A stretch of DNA of 64,000 bases from Microbacterium sorbitolivorans. GTDB taxonomy: Bacteria; Actinomycetota; Actinomycetes; Actinomycetales; Microbacteriaceae. Made by a program: the position numbers and the translations under genes. Positions 56,583 through 64,000 of the stretch are shown here, piece by piece. The notes beneath the pieces were generated by a model that saw nothing but the letters and a program-made list of their open reading frames with translations, was not told the origin of the DNA and made no database searches. How positions within the stretch are numbered: position 1 is the first letter of the stretch; every line of letters starts with the position of its first letter. Location: positions 1-64,000 of the forward strand of contig NZ_KZ848476.1 in assembly GCF_003327285.1 (NCBI RefSeq), given 5' to 3'.

Positions 56583-57543
56583 GCCAGGACGGCCCGGCGC
56601 CGCTAAGGGCAAGAAGGGCGCGCCCAAGGGCACGGGCGGCAAGAACAAGCGCGGCCTCGCGGGCCGCGGACCGACGCCGAAGGCCGAGGACCGCACCTAC
56701 CACAAGGCCTACAAGCAGAAGCAGCTCGCCGAGCGCGCCGCGGCGAAGCGGCCGCAGCGCGCCGCCGCGCCGCGCCGCCGCCCGAACGACGACAACGAGT
56801 ACGTGACGGGCCGCAACAGCGTGCTCGAGGCGCTGCGCACGAAGATCCCGGCGACGGCGTTCTACATCGCGCACCGCGTCGAGATGGACGACCGCGTCAA
56901 GGAGATGATCGCGCTCGCGAAGAACGGCGATGTGCCGATCCTCGAGGTCACCCGCCCCGAGCTCGACCGCATGGCCGGCTTCGACGGCGTGCACCAGGGC
57001 GTTGCGCTGAAGGTGCCGCCCTACGAGTACCCGCACCCGCAGGACGTTCTCGAGCAGGTCGTGAACCGCGGCGAGACGCCGCTGTTCGTCGCGCTCGACG
57101 GCGTGACGGATCCGCGCAACCTCGGTGCGATCATCCGCTCGACGGCGGCGTTCGGTGGCCAGGGCGTCATCATCCCGCAGCGTCGCTCGGCGGGCCTCAA
57201 CTCGGCCGCCTGGAAGACGAGCGCGGGCGCCGCGGCCCGGATCCCGGTCGCGATGGCCCCGAACCTCACGAGCATCATCAAGGAGTTCAAGAAGCAGGGC
57301 GTGTTCGTGCTCGGCCTTGACGGTGGCGGCGACGTGCAGATGCCGGACATCGAGCTGGCCGACCGCCCGCTGCTGATCGTCATCGGCAGCGAGGGCGAGG
57401 GCCTCTCGCGCCTCGTCACCGAGAACTGCGACCAGATCGTCTCGATCCCGATCTCGTCGGCGACCGAGTCGCTCAACGCCGGTATCGCCGCGTCGGTGGC
57501 GCTCTACCAGGTCTCGACGATGCGCCAGGCGCAGGGCGAGTAA
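56575..57543 (+). CDS. rlmB: 23S rRNA 2'-O-ribose methyltransferase RlmB (SpoU family)
   Basis: The 322-residue protein has a basic, Lys/Arg/Ala-rich N-terminal extension (about residues 1-70), an RNA-binding substrate domain (VTGRNSVLEALRT) and the SPOUT trefoil knot (ALDGVTDPRNLGAIIRSTAA, VIGSEGEGLSRLV, ISSATESLNAGIAASVALY). It methylates a guanosine of 23S rRNA with SAM. ispDF-cysS-rlmB is a conserved actinobacterial order. Confidence 0.93.
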   Translation: MAKPGRPGAAKGKKGAPKGTGGKNKRGLAGRGPTPKAEDRTYHKAYKQKQLAERAAAKRPQRAAAPRRRPNDDNEYVTGRNSVLEALRTKIPATAFYIAHRVEMDDRVKEMIALAKNGDVPILEVTRPELDRMAGFDGVHQGVALKVPPYEYPHPQDVLEQVVNRGETPLFVALDGVTDPRNLGAIIRSTAAFGGQGVIIPQRRSAGLNSAAWKTSAGAAARIPVAMAPNLTSIIKEFKKQGVFVLGLDGGGDVQMPDIELADRPLLIVIGSEGEGLSRLVTENCDQIVSIPISSATESLNAGIAASVALYQVSTMRQAQGE

Positions 57544-57555
57544 CGCCGCACACGC

Positions 57556-57595
57556 AAGAAGGGCCTTCCCACTCTCGAGTGGGAAGGCCCTTCTT
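57556..57595 (+). terminator. Bidirectional terminator between rlmB and the ABC ATPase
   Basis: AAGAAGGGCCTTCCCACT and its complement around a short loop form a very stable hairpin ending CTTCTT, shared by convergent genes. Confidence 0.92.
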
Positions 57596-57604
57596 GGTTT
57601 CCGC

Positions 57605-58690
57605 TTACTTCAGCGGGAGACGCTCGCCGGTCGATGCGTCGAACGCGTGCACGCGGGCAGCGTTCGGGGTGATCGTGACGACGTCACCGGCCGAGGGGTG
57701 GTTGCGGCCGTCAACGCGGACCACAATCTCCGTCTCGTTGCCGTCGATGACGGCGTTGCCGTAGAGGTAACCGTCCGAGCCGAGCTCCTCGACCAGGTTC
57801 ACCGTGACCTGAAGACCACCCTCGGCGGCCGAAACCACCGTGAAGTCCTCGGGGCGCACGCCGACCGTGACCGTGTTGCCCGTAGCCGCCTGAACGTTCT
57901 GCGCAACCGGCACAACGCTCGTGCCGATCTGGACAGCATCGCCCGAGACCGCGGCGGGGAACAGGTTCATAGCCGGCGAACCGATGAAGCCTGCGACGAA
58001 GTCGTTCTGCGGCGTCTCGTAGAGGTCACGCGGCGAACCGACCTGCTGAAGGATGCCATCCTTCAGAACCGCAATGCGGTCACCCATGGTGAGGGCCTCG
58101 GTCTGGTCGTGCGTGACGTACACGGTGGTGACACCGAGACGACGCTGCAGCGACGCGATCTGCGTACGGGTCTGCACGCGGAGCTTCGCGTCGAGGTTCG
58201 ACAGCGGCTCGTCCATGAGGAACACCTGGGGCTCACGGACGATAGCGCGACCCATCGCGACACGCTGACGCTGACCACCCGAGAGGGCCTTCGGCTTGCG
58301 GTCGAGGTAGGGCTCGAGGTCGAGGAGCTTCGCAGCCTCTTCCACGCGCTTGTTGCGCTCTTCCTTGCTGACGCCCGCGATCTTGAGCGCGAAGCCCATG
58401 TTGTCGCGAACCGTCATGTGGGGGTAGAGCGCGTAGTTCTGGAACACCATCGCGATGTCGCGGTCCTTCGGCGGAACGTCGGTGACATCGCGGTCACCGA
58501 TGCGAATCGCGCCGTCGTTGACCTCTTCGAGGCCTGCGAGCATACGTAGCGTCGTCGACTTACCGCAACCCGAGGGGCCGACCAGGACCAGGAACTCGCC
58601 ATCGGCGATCTCGAGGTTGATCTTGTCGACAGCCGGACGGGTACCGCCCGGGTAGACACGGGTTGCGTTGTCAAACGTCACAGTTGCCAT
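57605..58690 (-). CDS. MsiK/UgpC-type sugar ABC transporter ATPase
   Basis: The 361-residue ATPase has Walker A GPSGCGKST, Q-loop VFQNYALYPHM, signature LSGGQRQRVAMGRAI, Walker B VFLMDEPLSNLDAKL, and the TOBE/MalK-type C-terminal domain (VTVGVRPEDFTVV). It is not next to any permease. In actinobacteria such a stand-alone ATPase (MsiK) serves many sugar importers; it is a good partner for the ATPase-less importer at 42.7-45.9 kb. ATG 58690 has GAAGGAGAAG upstream. Confidence 0.92.
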   Translation of the reverse strand: MATVTFDNATRVYPGGTRPAVDKINLEIADGEFLVLVGPSGCGKSTTLRMLAGLEEVNDGAIRIGDRDVTDVPPKDRDIAMVFQNYALYPHMTVRDNMGFALKIAGVSKEERNKRVEEAAKLLDLEPYLDRKPKALSGGQRQRVAMGRAIVREPQVFLMDEPLSNLDAKLRVQTRTQIASLQRRLGVTTVYVTHDQTEALTMGDRIAVLKDGILQQVGSPRDLYETPQNDFVAGFIGSPAMNLFPAAVSGDAVQIGTSVVPVAQNVQAATGNTVTVGVRPEDFTVVSAAEGGLQVTVNLVEELGSDGYLYGNAVIDGNETEIVVRVDGRNHPSAGDVVTITPNAARVHAFDASTGERLPLK

Positions 58691-58867
58691 AACTGCTTCT
58701 CCTTCACCGGCAGGTACGTGCCGGACGATCCTTTGTGAATGAGCGAGGCGCCGAAGCGCTCCGCGCACCCGTCTTTGGGTGCCCGATCAGTATTGCATAC
58801 GTTTCAACCGAGGGCGATTCACAGCGGGTCTCACTATGATCTGCGGGGTACCACGAGGGGGCTATCG

Positions 58868-59698
58868 ATGAGCAACGATGTGAGCAACGAGCGACGCGAT
58901 GCCGTGCGAGCACAGGCCAAAAAGGTCGGCGCGCGGATCCGGCGCCGCAAGGTCGCGCGCCGAACGCTGATCACGGTTGTCGTGATCGCGGCCGTCGGCG
59001 CGGCCGGCTGGTGGGTGTGGAAGACCGTCACCCCCGAGCTCGATCGTCCCGTCGTCGAGCCCAAGAACCTCACGGGCGACGGCGTCGACATGCTGTCGCT
59101 CATCCCGGAAGACGAGCGCCCTGCGATGGCCGACGAGCCGATCGCGATCGACGTCTACTTCGACTACATGTCGCCCGACGCCGGCGTGATCGAACAGAAC
59201 CTCGCGCCGCAGATCTACGAGCTGATGGACGAGGGCGTGGTGACCCTCACCTACCACCCGCTCTCGCTGATCCCCAACGAGTCGAACGGCTCGCAGTACT
59301 CGACGCGCGCGGCCGCCGCCGCGATGTGCGTCGTGTCGGAGGCGCCCGAGGCGTTCCGCACCTTCAACACCGCGCTCCTCACGGCGCAGCCCGAGATCGG
59401 CACCGAGGGCCCGACCGACGAGGAGCTCGCGAAGATCGCGAGCGACGCCGGCGCCCCGGGCCTCGACGACTGCATCTCGGACCACACCTACGCACCGTGG
59501 ATCGGCGAGGCGACCACCCGCGCGACCTCGAGCGACCTGCCGGACACCGACGGCATCCGCGTCACGACGCCGATCGTGCTCGCCGACCACAAGCTGTACG
59601 ACGGCGGCCTCGACGACCCCGCCGACTTCAGCCAGTTCCTGCTGACGCTGCAGAGCGAGCAGTACTACGGTGACACCAGTCAGGGAGACTCCGAGTAG
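58868..59698 (+). CDS. DsbA-fold exported protein lacking CXXC
   Basis: The 276-residue protein has one N-terminal TM helix (about residues 34-54, TLITVVVIAAVGAAGWWVWK) and a thioredoxin/DsbA-like domain: IAIDVYFDYMSPDAGVIEQN aligns with the family YxDYxCPYC site but has MSPDAG, so both active-site Cys are missing. The only mature cysteines are in AMCVV and DDCIS. It could be a non-catalytic chaperone-like relative. cis-Pro loop VTTPIVL is kept. Confidence 0.8.
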   Translation: MSNDVSNERRDAVRAQAKKVGARIRRRKVARRTLITVVVIAAVGAAGWWVWKTVTPELDRPVVEPKNLTGDGVDMLSLIPEDERPAMADEPIAIDVYFDYMSPDAGVIEQNLAPQIYELMDEGVVTLTYHPLSLIPNESNGSQYSTRAAAAAMCVVSEAPEAFRTFNTALLTAQPEIGTEGPTDEELAKIASDAGAPGLDDCISDHTYAPWIGEATTRATSSDLPDTDGIRVTTPIVLADHKLYDGGLDDPADFSQFLLTLQSEQYYGDTSQGDSE

Positions 59699-59726
59699 GA
59701 TATCTCCTGGCCCGTTCGCGGGCCTG

Positions 59727-59799
59727 GCCGGCTTAGCTCAGTTGGTAGAGCACCGCTCTTGTAAAGCGGGGGTCGTGGGTTCGAGCCCCTCAGCCGGCA
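59727..59799 (+). tRNA. tRNA-Thr (anticodon TGT)
   Basis: Acceptor GCCGGCT/AGCCGGC, D arm GCTCAGTTGGTAGAGC, anticodon arm CCGCT-CTTGTAA-AGCGG, T arm with GGTTCGAGCCC. CCA not encoded. The next coding start is only 4 bp away. Confidence 0.96.
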
Positions 59800-59803
59800 C
59801 CTT

Positions 59804-60337
59804 ATGTACGTCTTTGGATATGGCTCCCTCGTCTCGCCGGCAAGCGCCGGCCGTACGCTTCTCCGCGACGTCGAGGCCCTCCCCGCGGCCCGCCTCGCGG
59901 GCCACCGCCGCGATTGGCGGATCGGCGCGCCGATCGTCTTCGAAGACGGCACCCGCGCGACCGGCGGCTTCCTCGACGTGCAGCCGCATCCCGGATCCGC
60001 GGTGCTCGGCGCGCTGCTCGCGGTCTCGCCCGCGGAGCTGCGCATGCTCGAGGGCCGCGAGGCGCAGTACGACACCGTCGAGGTTACCGACTCGATTACG
60101 GCCGAGATCGAGCTCTCGGGGCCGGTGTTCGCGTTCATGGGGCGCGCGGAGCATCGCGCGTACCCGGACATGGTCCTGCCGACGCGCTATCTCGAGCTCG
60201 TGACCGGCGCCGTCGCGACGCGCGGCGAGGCGTTCGCCGACGAGTTCTGGGCGACGACGGCGCCCGCCGATCTGCCGACGCACGACGGCGCATACCGCTT
60301 CGCGGATCCGGCGCAGGAGCGCGCGGCCCGGCCGTAG
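59804..60337 (+). CDS. Gamma-glutamylcyclotransferase-like protein
   Basis: The 177-residue protein starts MYVFGYGSLVSPASAGRTLL with the YGSL substrate-binding loop of GGCT/AIG2-like folds and has a Glu in RMLEGREAQYDTVEV that may be catalytic. Substrate unknown. There is almost no leader: the ATG lies 4 bp after tRNA-Thr, so translation must start on a leaderless or tRNA-processed mRNA. Confidence 0.82.
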   Translation: MYVFGYGSLVSPASAGRTLLRDVEALPAARLAGHRRDWRIGAPIVFEDGTRATGGFLDVQPHPGSAVLGALLAVSPAELRMLEGREAQYDTVEVTDSITAEIELSGPVFAFMGRAEHRAYPDMVLPTRYLELVTGAVATRGEAFADEFWATTAPADLPTHDGAYRFADPAQERAARP

Positions 60338-60378
60338 CGGCCCGCGGGGGAGAGGGTTTCTCTCTTGTAACTTTGCGT

Positions 60379-60505
60379 GTGGAGCGTTCCACATGCGTTC
60401 ACCAATGCGTCACGAGCGCGCCGCCTGTCATTCGTGACCGATTCCTACCGTTGACACGTTGTCAATCGAAGGGATCGAGATGTTCGTCGAGGTGGAACGC
60501 TCCAC
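60379..60505 (+). promoter_or_regulatory. Candidate operators upstream of the iron-type importer
   Basis: GTGGAGCGTTCCAC (60379-60392) and its exact reverse complement GTGGAACGCTCCAC (60492-60505) bracket the start region, 113 bp apart. Between them TTGACACGTTGTCAA (60451-60465) is an almost perfect 15-bp palindrome whose left arm is also a -35-like TTGACA. None matches the classic DtxR/IdeR box, so the regulator is unknown. Confidence 0.45.
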
Positions 60506-62330
60506 AACGCGTCCGGAGGAACGGCGCGCGAACGAGCCGCGCCGCACCATGCCGTGGCGCCACCGCGCGCGCCTCGCGCTCGCCCACCCTGCGACGCTCC
60601 TCGGCCTGATCCTCATCGCCGTCTTCGGCTACCTCATCGTCGCGCCCGTCATCTCGATGCTGCTGGGCGCGATCCAGGTCGGCTTCGGCGACGACGTGCG
60701 CACGGGTTCGCCTGCGGGCAGCTTCACGAGCTACTACCTCGAGCGCGTCTTCGCCTCGCCCGTCGCGGACATCATCTTCTACGAGCCGCTGCGCAACACC
60801 CTGCTGCTCGCCCTCGGCGCGATCGTCACGGCCCTCGCGATCGGCGTTCCGGTCGCGTGGCTCCTCGCCCGCACCGATCTGCCGGCCCGCCGCTGGTTCT
60901 CGACGGCGCTCATCGTGCCGTACATGCTGCCGGCGTGGACCTTCGCGCTCGCGTGGACCACGATCTTCAAGAACCGCCGCATCGGCGGCGCCCCGGGCTG
61001 GTTCGAGGCCGCCGGCCTCACGCCGCCTGACTGGCTGGCGTACGGCCCCGTGCCGATCCTCATCATCTTCACGATGCACTTCGTGCCGTTCGTCATCCTG
61101 CTGACGACGAACGCCATCAAGAACGTGCCCGACGACCTCTCCGAGGCCGCGCAGGTGCTGGGTGCCTCCTCGGCGCTTCGCACCCGCAAGATCATCCTGC
61201 CGCTGCTGACCCCCGCGGTGCTGTCGGCCGCGACCCTCATCTTCGCGAAGGCGCTCGGCGAGTTCGGTGTCGCCTACGTGCTCGGAACGCCCGCGGGCTT
61301 CTCGGTGCTGTCGACCACGCTCTACCAGGCGATCGGCACGCAGCAGCCCGGCGTCGCCGCGGTCGTCGCCGCCGTGATGGTCGTGCTGGGAGCCGCCTCG
61401 GTCTACGTCGACGTGCGCTTCCTCAAGGAGATGAAGCGGTTCGCGACCGTGTCGGGCCGCGGCATGCGCGGCGTGCCGCAGCGCCTCGGCTGGCGCCGGA
61501 TCCCGGCCCTCGCCGCCGTGAGCGCGCTCTTCACCGCGTCGGTCCTCGTGCCGCTCGGCGTGCTCGCGCTCTCGACCGTCATGCGGGTGCCCGGCCGCTT
61601 CGAGTGGTCGAACGTGACGCTCGACTACTGGATCGGGCACGACCTGCCGACCGTGGGCTTCGCCGACGGCATCCTCGTCAACCCCAAGACGTGGGAGTCG
61701 GCGTGGAACACGATCTGGATGGTCGGCATCGCCGCCATCGCGGCAGGCGTGCTCGGCATGCTCGTCGGTTACGTGGTGTCGCGGGCGCCGGCGCGCTGGC
61801 TCGGCACGACGCTCCGCGCCGTCACCTTCATGCCCTACCTCGTGCCCGGCATCGCCTTCGCCGTCGCGATCCTGTCGCTCTTCGCGGTGCAGCGCGGCCC
61901 CATCCCCGCGCTCTACGGCACGTCGCTGCTGCTGATCATCGTCATGATCGCCGACGAGATGCCCTTCGCCTCGCGCGCCGGATCCAGTGCCATGATGCAG
62001 CTCGGCCGCGAGCCGGAGGAGGCCGCGCAGACGCTCGGCGCCGGCTGGCTCACCCGCATGCGCCGCATCGTCCTGCCGATCCAGCGAAACGCCCTCGCGA
62101 GCGCGATCCTGCTGCCCTTCGTCTCGGGCGTGCAGGGCCTCAGCCTCGTCATCATCCTGGCGACGCCGGGCACCCAGTTGCTCACGACCCTGTCGATGAA
62201 CCTCGTCGACAACGGCTACACGCACGCCGCGAACGGCGTCGTGATCATCATCTGCGCCGTGGCCCTCGCCGGCACGTGGGCGGCGAAGAAGCTATTCCGC
62301 GCCGACCTGTCGTCCGGCCTCGGATCCTGA
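60480..62330 (+). CDS. FbpB-type iron(III) ABC transporter permease, two fused domains
   Basis: The 616-residue protein has about twelve TM helices in two BPD_transp_1 halves. Each has an EAA-type loop: LSEAAQVLGASSALRTRKII and PEEAAQTLGAGWLTRMRRIV. This fused form is typical of Fbp/Afu iron importers. ATG 60480 with AAGGG is preferred to a TTG 21 bp upstream. It is followed by the binding protein and ATPase genes. Confidence 0.88.
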   Translation: MFVEVERSTTRPEERRANEPRRTMPWRHRARLALAHPATLLGLILIAVFGYLIVAPVISMLLGAIQVGFGDDVRTGSPAGSFTSYYLERVFASPVADIIFYEPLRNTLLLALGAIVTALAIGVPVAWLLARTDLPARRWFSTALIVPYMLPAWTFALAWTTIFKNRRIGGAPGWFEAAGLTPPDWLAYGPVPILIIFTMHFVPFVILLTTNAIKNVPDDLSEAAQVLGASSALRTRKIILPLLTPAVLSAATLIFAKALGEFGVAYVLGTPAGFSVLSTTLYQAIGTQQPGVAAVVAAVMVVLGAASVYVDVRFLKEMKRFATVSGRGMRGVPQRLGWRRIPALAAVSALFTASVLVPLGVLALSTVMRVPGRFEWSNVTLDYWIGHDLPTVGFADGILVNPKTWESAWNTIWMVGIAAIAAGVLGMLVGYVVSRAPARWLGTTLRAVTFMPYLVPGIAFAVAILSLFAVQRGPIPALYGTSLLLIIVMIADEMPFASRAGSSAMMQLGREPEEAAQTLGAGWLTRMRRIVLPIQRNALASAILLPFVSGVQGLSLVIILATPGTQLLTTLSMNLVDNGYTHAANGVVIIICAVALAGTWAAKKLFRADLSSGLGS

Positions 62331-62380
62331 CCTTTCCCTTCCGCTCCTTTCCACCGCATTTCACCCCATCTGGAGTTCAC

Positions 62381-63550
62381 ATGAACCGCACTGCCCGCCG
62401 CCTCACCGGCGTCACCGGCGCTCTGCTCGGCGTCGCGCTCGCCGCGACCGCTTGCGCTGGCCAGCCCACCAGCACCGCCGCCGAGACCGACACCGAGACC
62501 GAAAACGTCTTCGACACCGACATGACGCTCGACGAGCTCATCGCGGCGGCGAAGGAAGAAGGCCCGATCACGATCTACGACGGCACGTCGAAGATCGAGG
62601 AGATGGCCGCCGCCTTCACCGAGGAATACGGCATCGAGGCGACCGGCGTGAAGGCCGACGCCGCCGAGGTCATCGAGAAGACCACGCGCGAGGCGCAGTC
62701 GGGCAACATCGTCGGCGACGTCGTCGCGCTGAGCGACCTGCCGGCCCTCAAGAGCCAGCTGCTGCCGAACGATTTCGTCACCACCTACGTGCCCGCCGAC
62801 CTCGAGGAGAACATCCCCGAGAACATGCGCGAGCCGCTCGTCATGATCACCGACCCGGCGTTCTTCACGTACAACACCGAGGTCTACGACGCCTGCCCCA
62901 TCAGCAACGTGTGGCAGCTGACCGACGCCGACTGGGCCGGCAAGTTCGCGATCGATGACCCGGTGGGCTCGAACGCGACCCTCGACTGGTTTAGCCAGAT
63001 GTCGCAGTTCGACGACGACGCGCTCGCCCAGGCCTACGAAGACCTGTACGGCGAGCCGCTCGAGACCGAGCAGGACTCGGCGACGGCCGAGTGGGTCGCG
63101 CGCCTCGCGGGCAACTCGCCGATCGTCACGAAGTCCGGCGAGGAGGCCTCGGAGGCCGTCGGCGCCCTCGGCCAGACGGATCCGCCCATGGGCCTGATGT
63201 CGAGCGCCAAGTACCGCAACATCGACGAGAAGGGCTACGCGCTCTCGGTCTGCGAGGGCCTCGAGCCGTTCACGGGCCGCGCCGCCCCCAAGGGCATCGC
63301 GATCGCGACGGGCACGAAGAGCCCCCACGCCGCCATGCTGTTCGTGCACTACGCGCTGACCCAGGAGGGCATCGAGCCCCAGATCGCCGACGGCAAGATC
63401 TCGTCGAACTCGACCGTCGTGCAGCCCGAGGACCCGGCCCACACCGCCGACCACCTCGACTCGCTCTACTTCTTCGACAACGCGGGCCTCGACACCGACT
63501 GGGCGAACCGCGAGTCGTGGCAGGACCTCTGGCGCGTCTCCGCACGCTAA
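62381..63550 (+). CDS. FbpA-type ABC transporter substrate-binding lipoprotein
   Basis: The 389-residue protein has a signal and lipobox (MNRTARRLTGVTGALLGVAL, then TACAG) and a periplasmic-binding fold: DELIAAAKEEGPITIYDGTS, NIVGDVVALSDLPALKSQLL, FFTYNTEVYDACPISNVWQL, FAIDDPVGSN. Relatives bind ferric iron or similar anions; Tyr residues typical of FbpA are not all obvious, so the ligand is uncertain. Confidence 0.85.
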   Translation: MNRTARRLTGVTGALLGVALAATACAGQPTSTAAETDTETENVFDTDMTLDELIAAAKEEGPITIYDGTSKIEEMAAAFTEEYGIEATGVKADAAEVIEKTTREAQSGNIVGDVVALSDLPALKSQLLPNDFVTTYVPADLEENIPENMREPLVMITDPAFFTYNTEVYDACPISNVWQLTDADWAGKFAIDDPVGSNATLDWFSQMSQFDDDALAQAYEDLYGEPLETEQDSATAEWVARLAGNSPIVTKSGEEASEAVGALGQTDPPMGLMSSAKYRNIDEKGYALSVCEGLEPFTGRAAPKGIAIATGTKSPHAAMLFVHYALTQEGIEPQIADGKISSNSTVVQPEDPAHTADHLDSLYFFDNAGLDTDWANRESWQDLWRVSAR

Positions 63551-63576
63551 TTCACGCCTGACGAAGGGAACGCGCG

Positions 63577-64000
63577 ATGAGCGCCATCACGATCGAACGA
63601 GTCGCGAAGACGTACGCCGGAAGCGCAGCGCCGAGCGTCGATGACCTCAGCCTCACGGTCGAGCAGGGAGACTTCCTCTGCCTGCTCGGCCCGTCGGGCT
63701 GCGGCAAATCGACGACGCTGCGGATGATCGCCGGTCTGGAAATGCCGACCGAGGGCCGGATCACGATCGGCGACGCCGTCGTCGACGATGCGGCCCGTGG
63801 GATCCACACGGCGGCCGAGCGACGGGGCCTCGGATTCGTCTTCCAGAGCTACGCGCTCTGGCCGCACCTGACGGTGCGCCAGAACGTCGAGTTCGGGCTC
63901 ACGATCCAGAAGGTGTCGGCACGCGAACGGCGCGAACGCGTCGACCACGCGCTCGAGACGCTCGCCATCGCGCCCTACGCCGACCGCTTCCCGGCGGCGC
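63577..64000 (+). CDS. FbpC-type ABC transporter ATPase (partial, runs off the window)
   Basis: The first 141 residues are visible: MSAITIERVAKTYAG..., Walker A GPSGCGKSTT and Q-loop VFQSYALWPHL. The signature, Walker B and C-terminal domain lie outside the window. An AAGGGAA site lies 8 bp upstream. It is the third gene of the iron-type importer operon. Confidence 0.9.
   Translation, partial: MSAITIERVAKTYAGSAAPSVDDLSLTVEQGDFLCLLGPSGCGKSTTLRMIAGLEMPTEGRITIGDAVVDDAARGIHTAAERRGLGFVFQSYALWPHLTVRQNVEFGLTIQKVSARERRERVDHALETLAIAPYADRFPAA

Overview
This window reads as the chromosome of a high-GC Gram-positive actinobacterium, most likely of the family Microbacteriaceae. That placement is inferred from gene content and order (tilS-hpt-ftsH-folE-folP-folB-folK-DUF3180 followed by two PH-domain proteins, CarD, GlnR, SenX3-RegX3, tandem LCP proteins), GTG starts, and very high GC with C/G-ending codons from about 9.5 kb onward. 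The species cannot be named from the sequence.

Accessory region, bases 1 to about 9,200. This part has lower GC, broken genes and mobile DNA. It holds a membrane-anchored Mrr-like nuclease, a two-gene unit behind a LexA-like (SOS) box, an ISL3-family insertion sequence whose transposase carries one in-frame TGA, an AT-rich lipoprotein, and the start of a replication-type operon (two small ORFs and a truncated primase-polymerase-like gene). That operon is preceded by a structured leader RNA with a competing terminator. A 140-bp remnant of the same IS family cuts the primase-like gene and abuts a 107-bp copy of the 3' half of tRNA-Phe plus its terminator. An identical 107-bp copy lies at the intact tRNA-Phe at 9.1-9.2 kb. 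Between them is a 3.5-kb island with a P-loop ATPase and an AbiEi/AbiEii toxin-antitoxin pair, and no integrase.

Core region, about 9.2-64 kb. A tRNA cluster (Glu, Asp, Phe) is followed by an M23 peptidase, pyrophosphatase, tilS, hpt, ftsH, the folate operon and membrane PH-domain genes, lysS, cardiolipin synthase, a lipid kinase, serS, two tRNA-Ser genes around two LCP ligases, trpS, a Nudix-phosphatase, ppk, glnR, a nitrobindin/YgfZ pair, and a DeoR-controlled sugar operon. The sugar operon has an ABC importer without its own ATPase, a class II aldolase, an ADP-dependent sugar kinase and a phosphomannose-isomerase-like protein. Then come gpmA, senX3-regX3/phoU, carD, a fused ispDF, cysS, rlmB, a shared MsiK/UgpC-type ATPase that could energise the sugar importer, a DsbA-fold protein without CXXC, tRNA-Thr, and an Fbp-type iron importer running off the end.

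The most notable patterns are: (1) GGATCC is roughly ten times more frequent than base composition predicts in the core, in all three reading frames, but at background level in the accessory region; (2) the leader RNA upstream of the replication-type operon; (3) the tRNA-Phe-anchored island; (4) three families of palindromic or tandem intergenic repeats, one of which supplies the C-terminus of an endonuclease gene.
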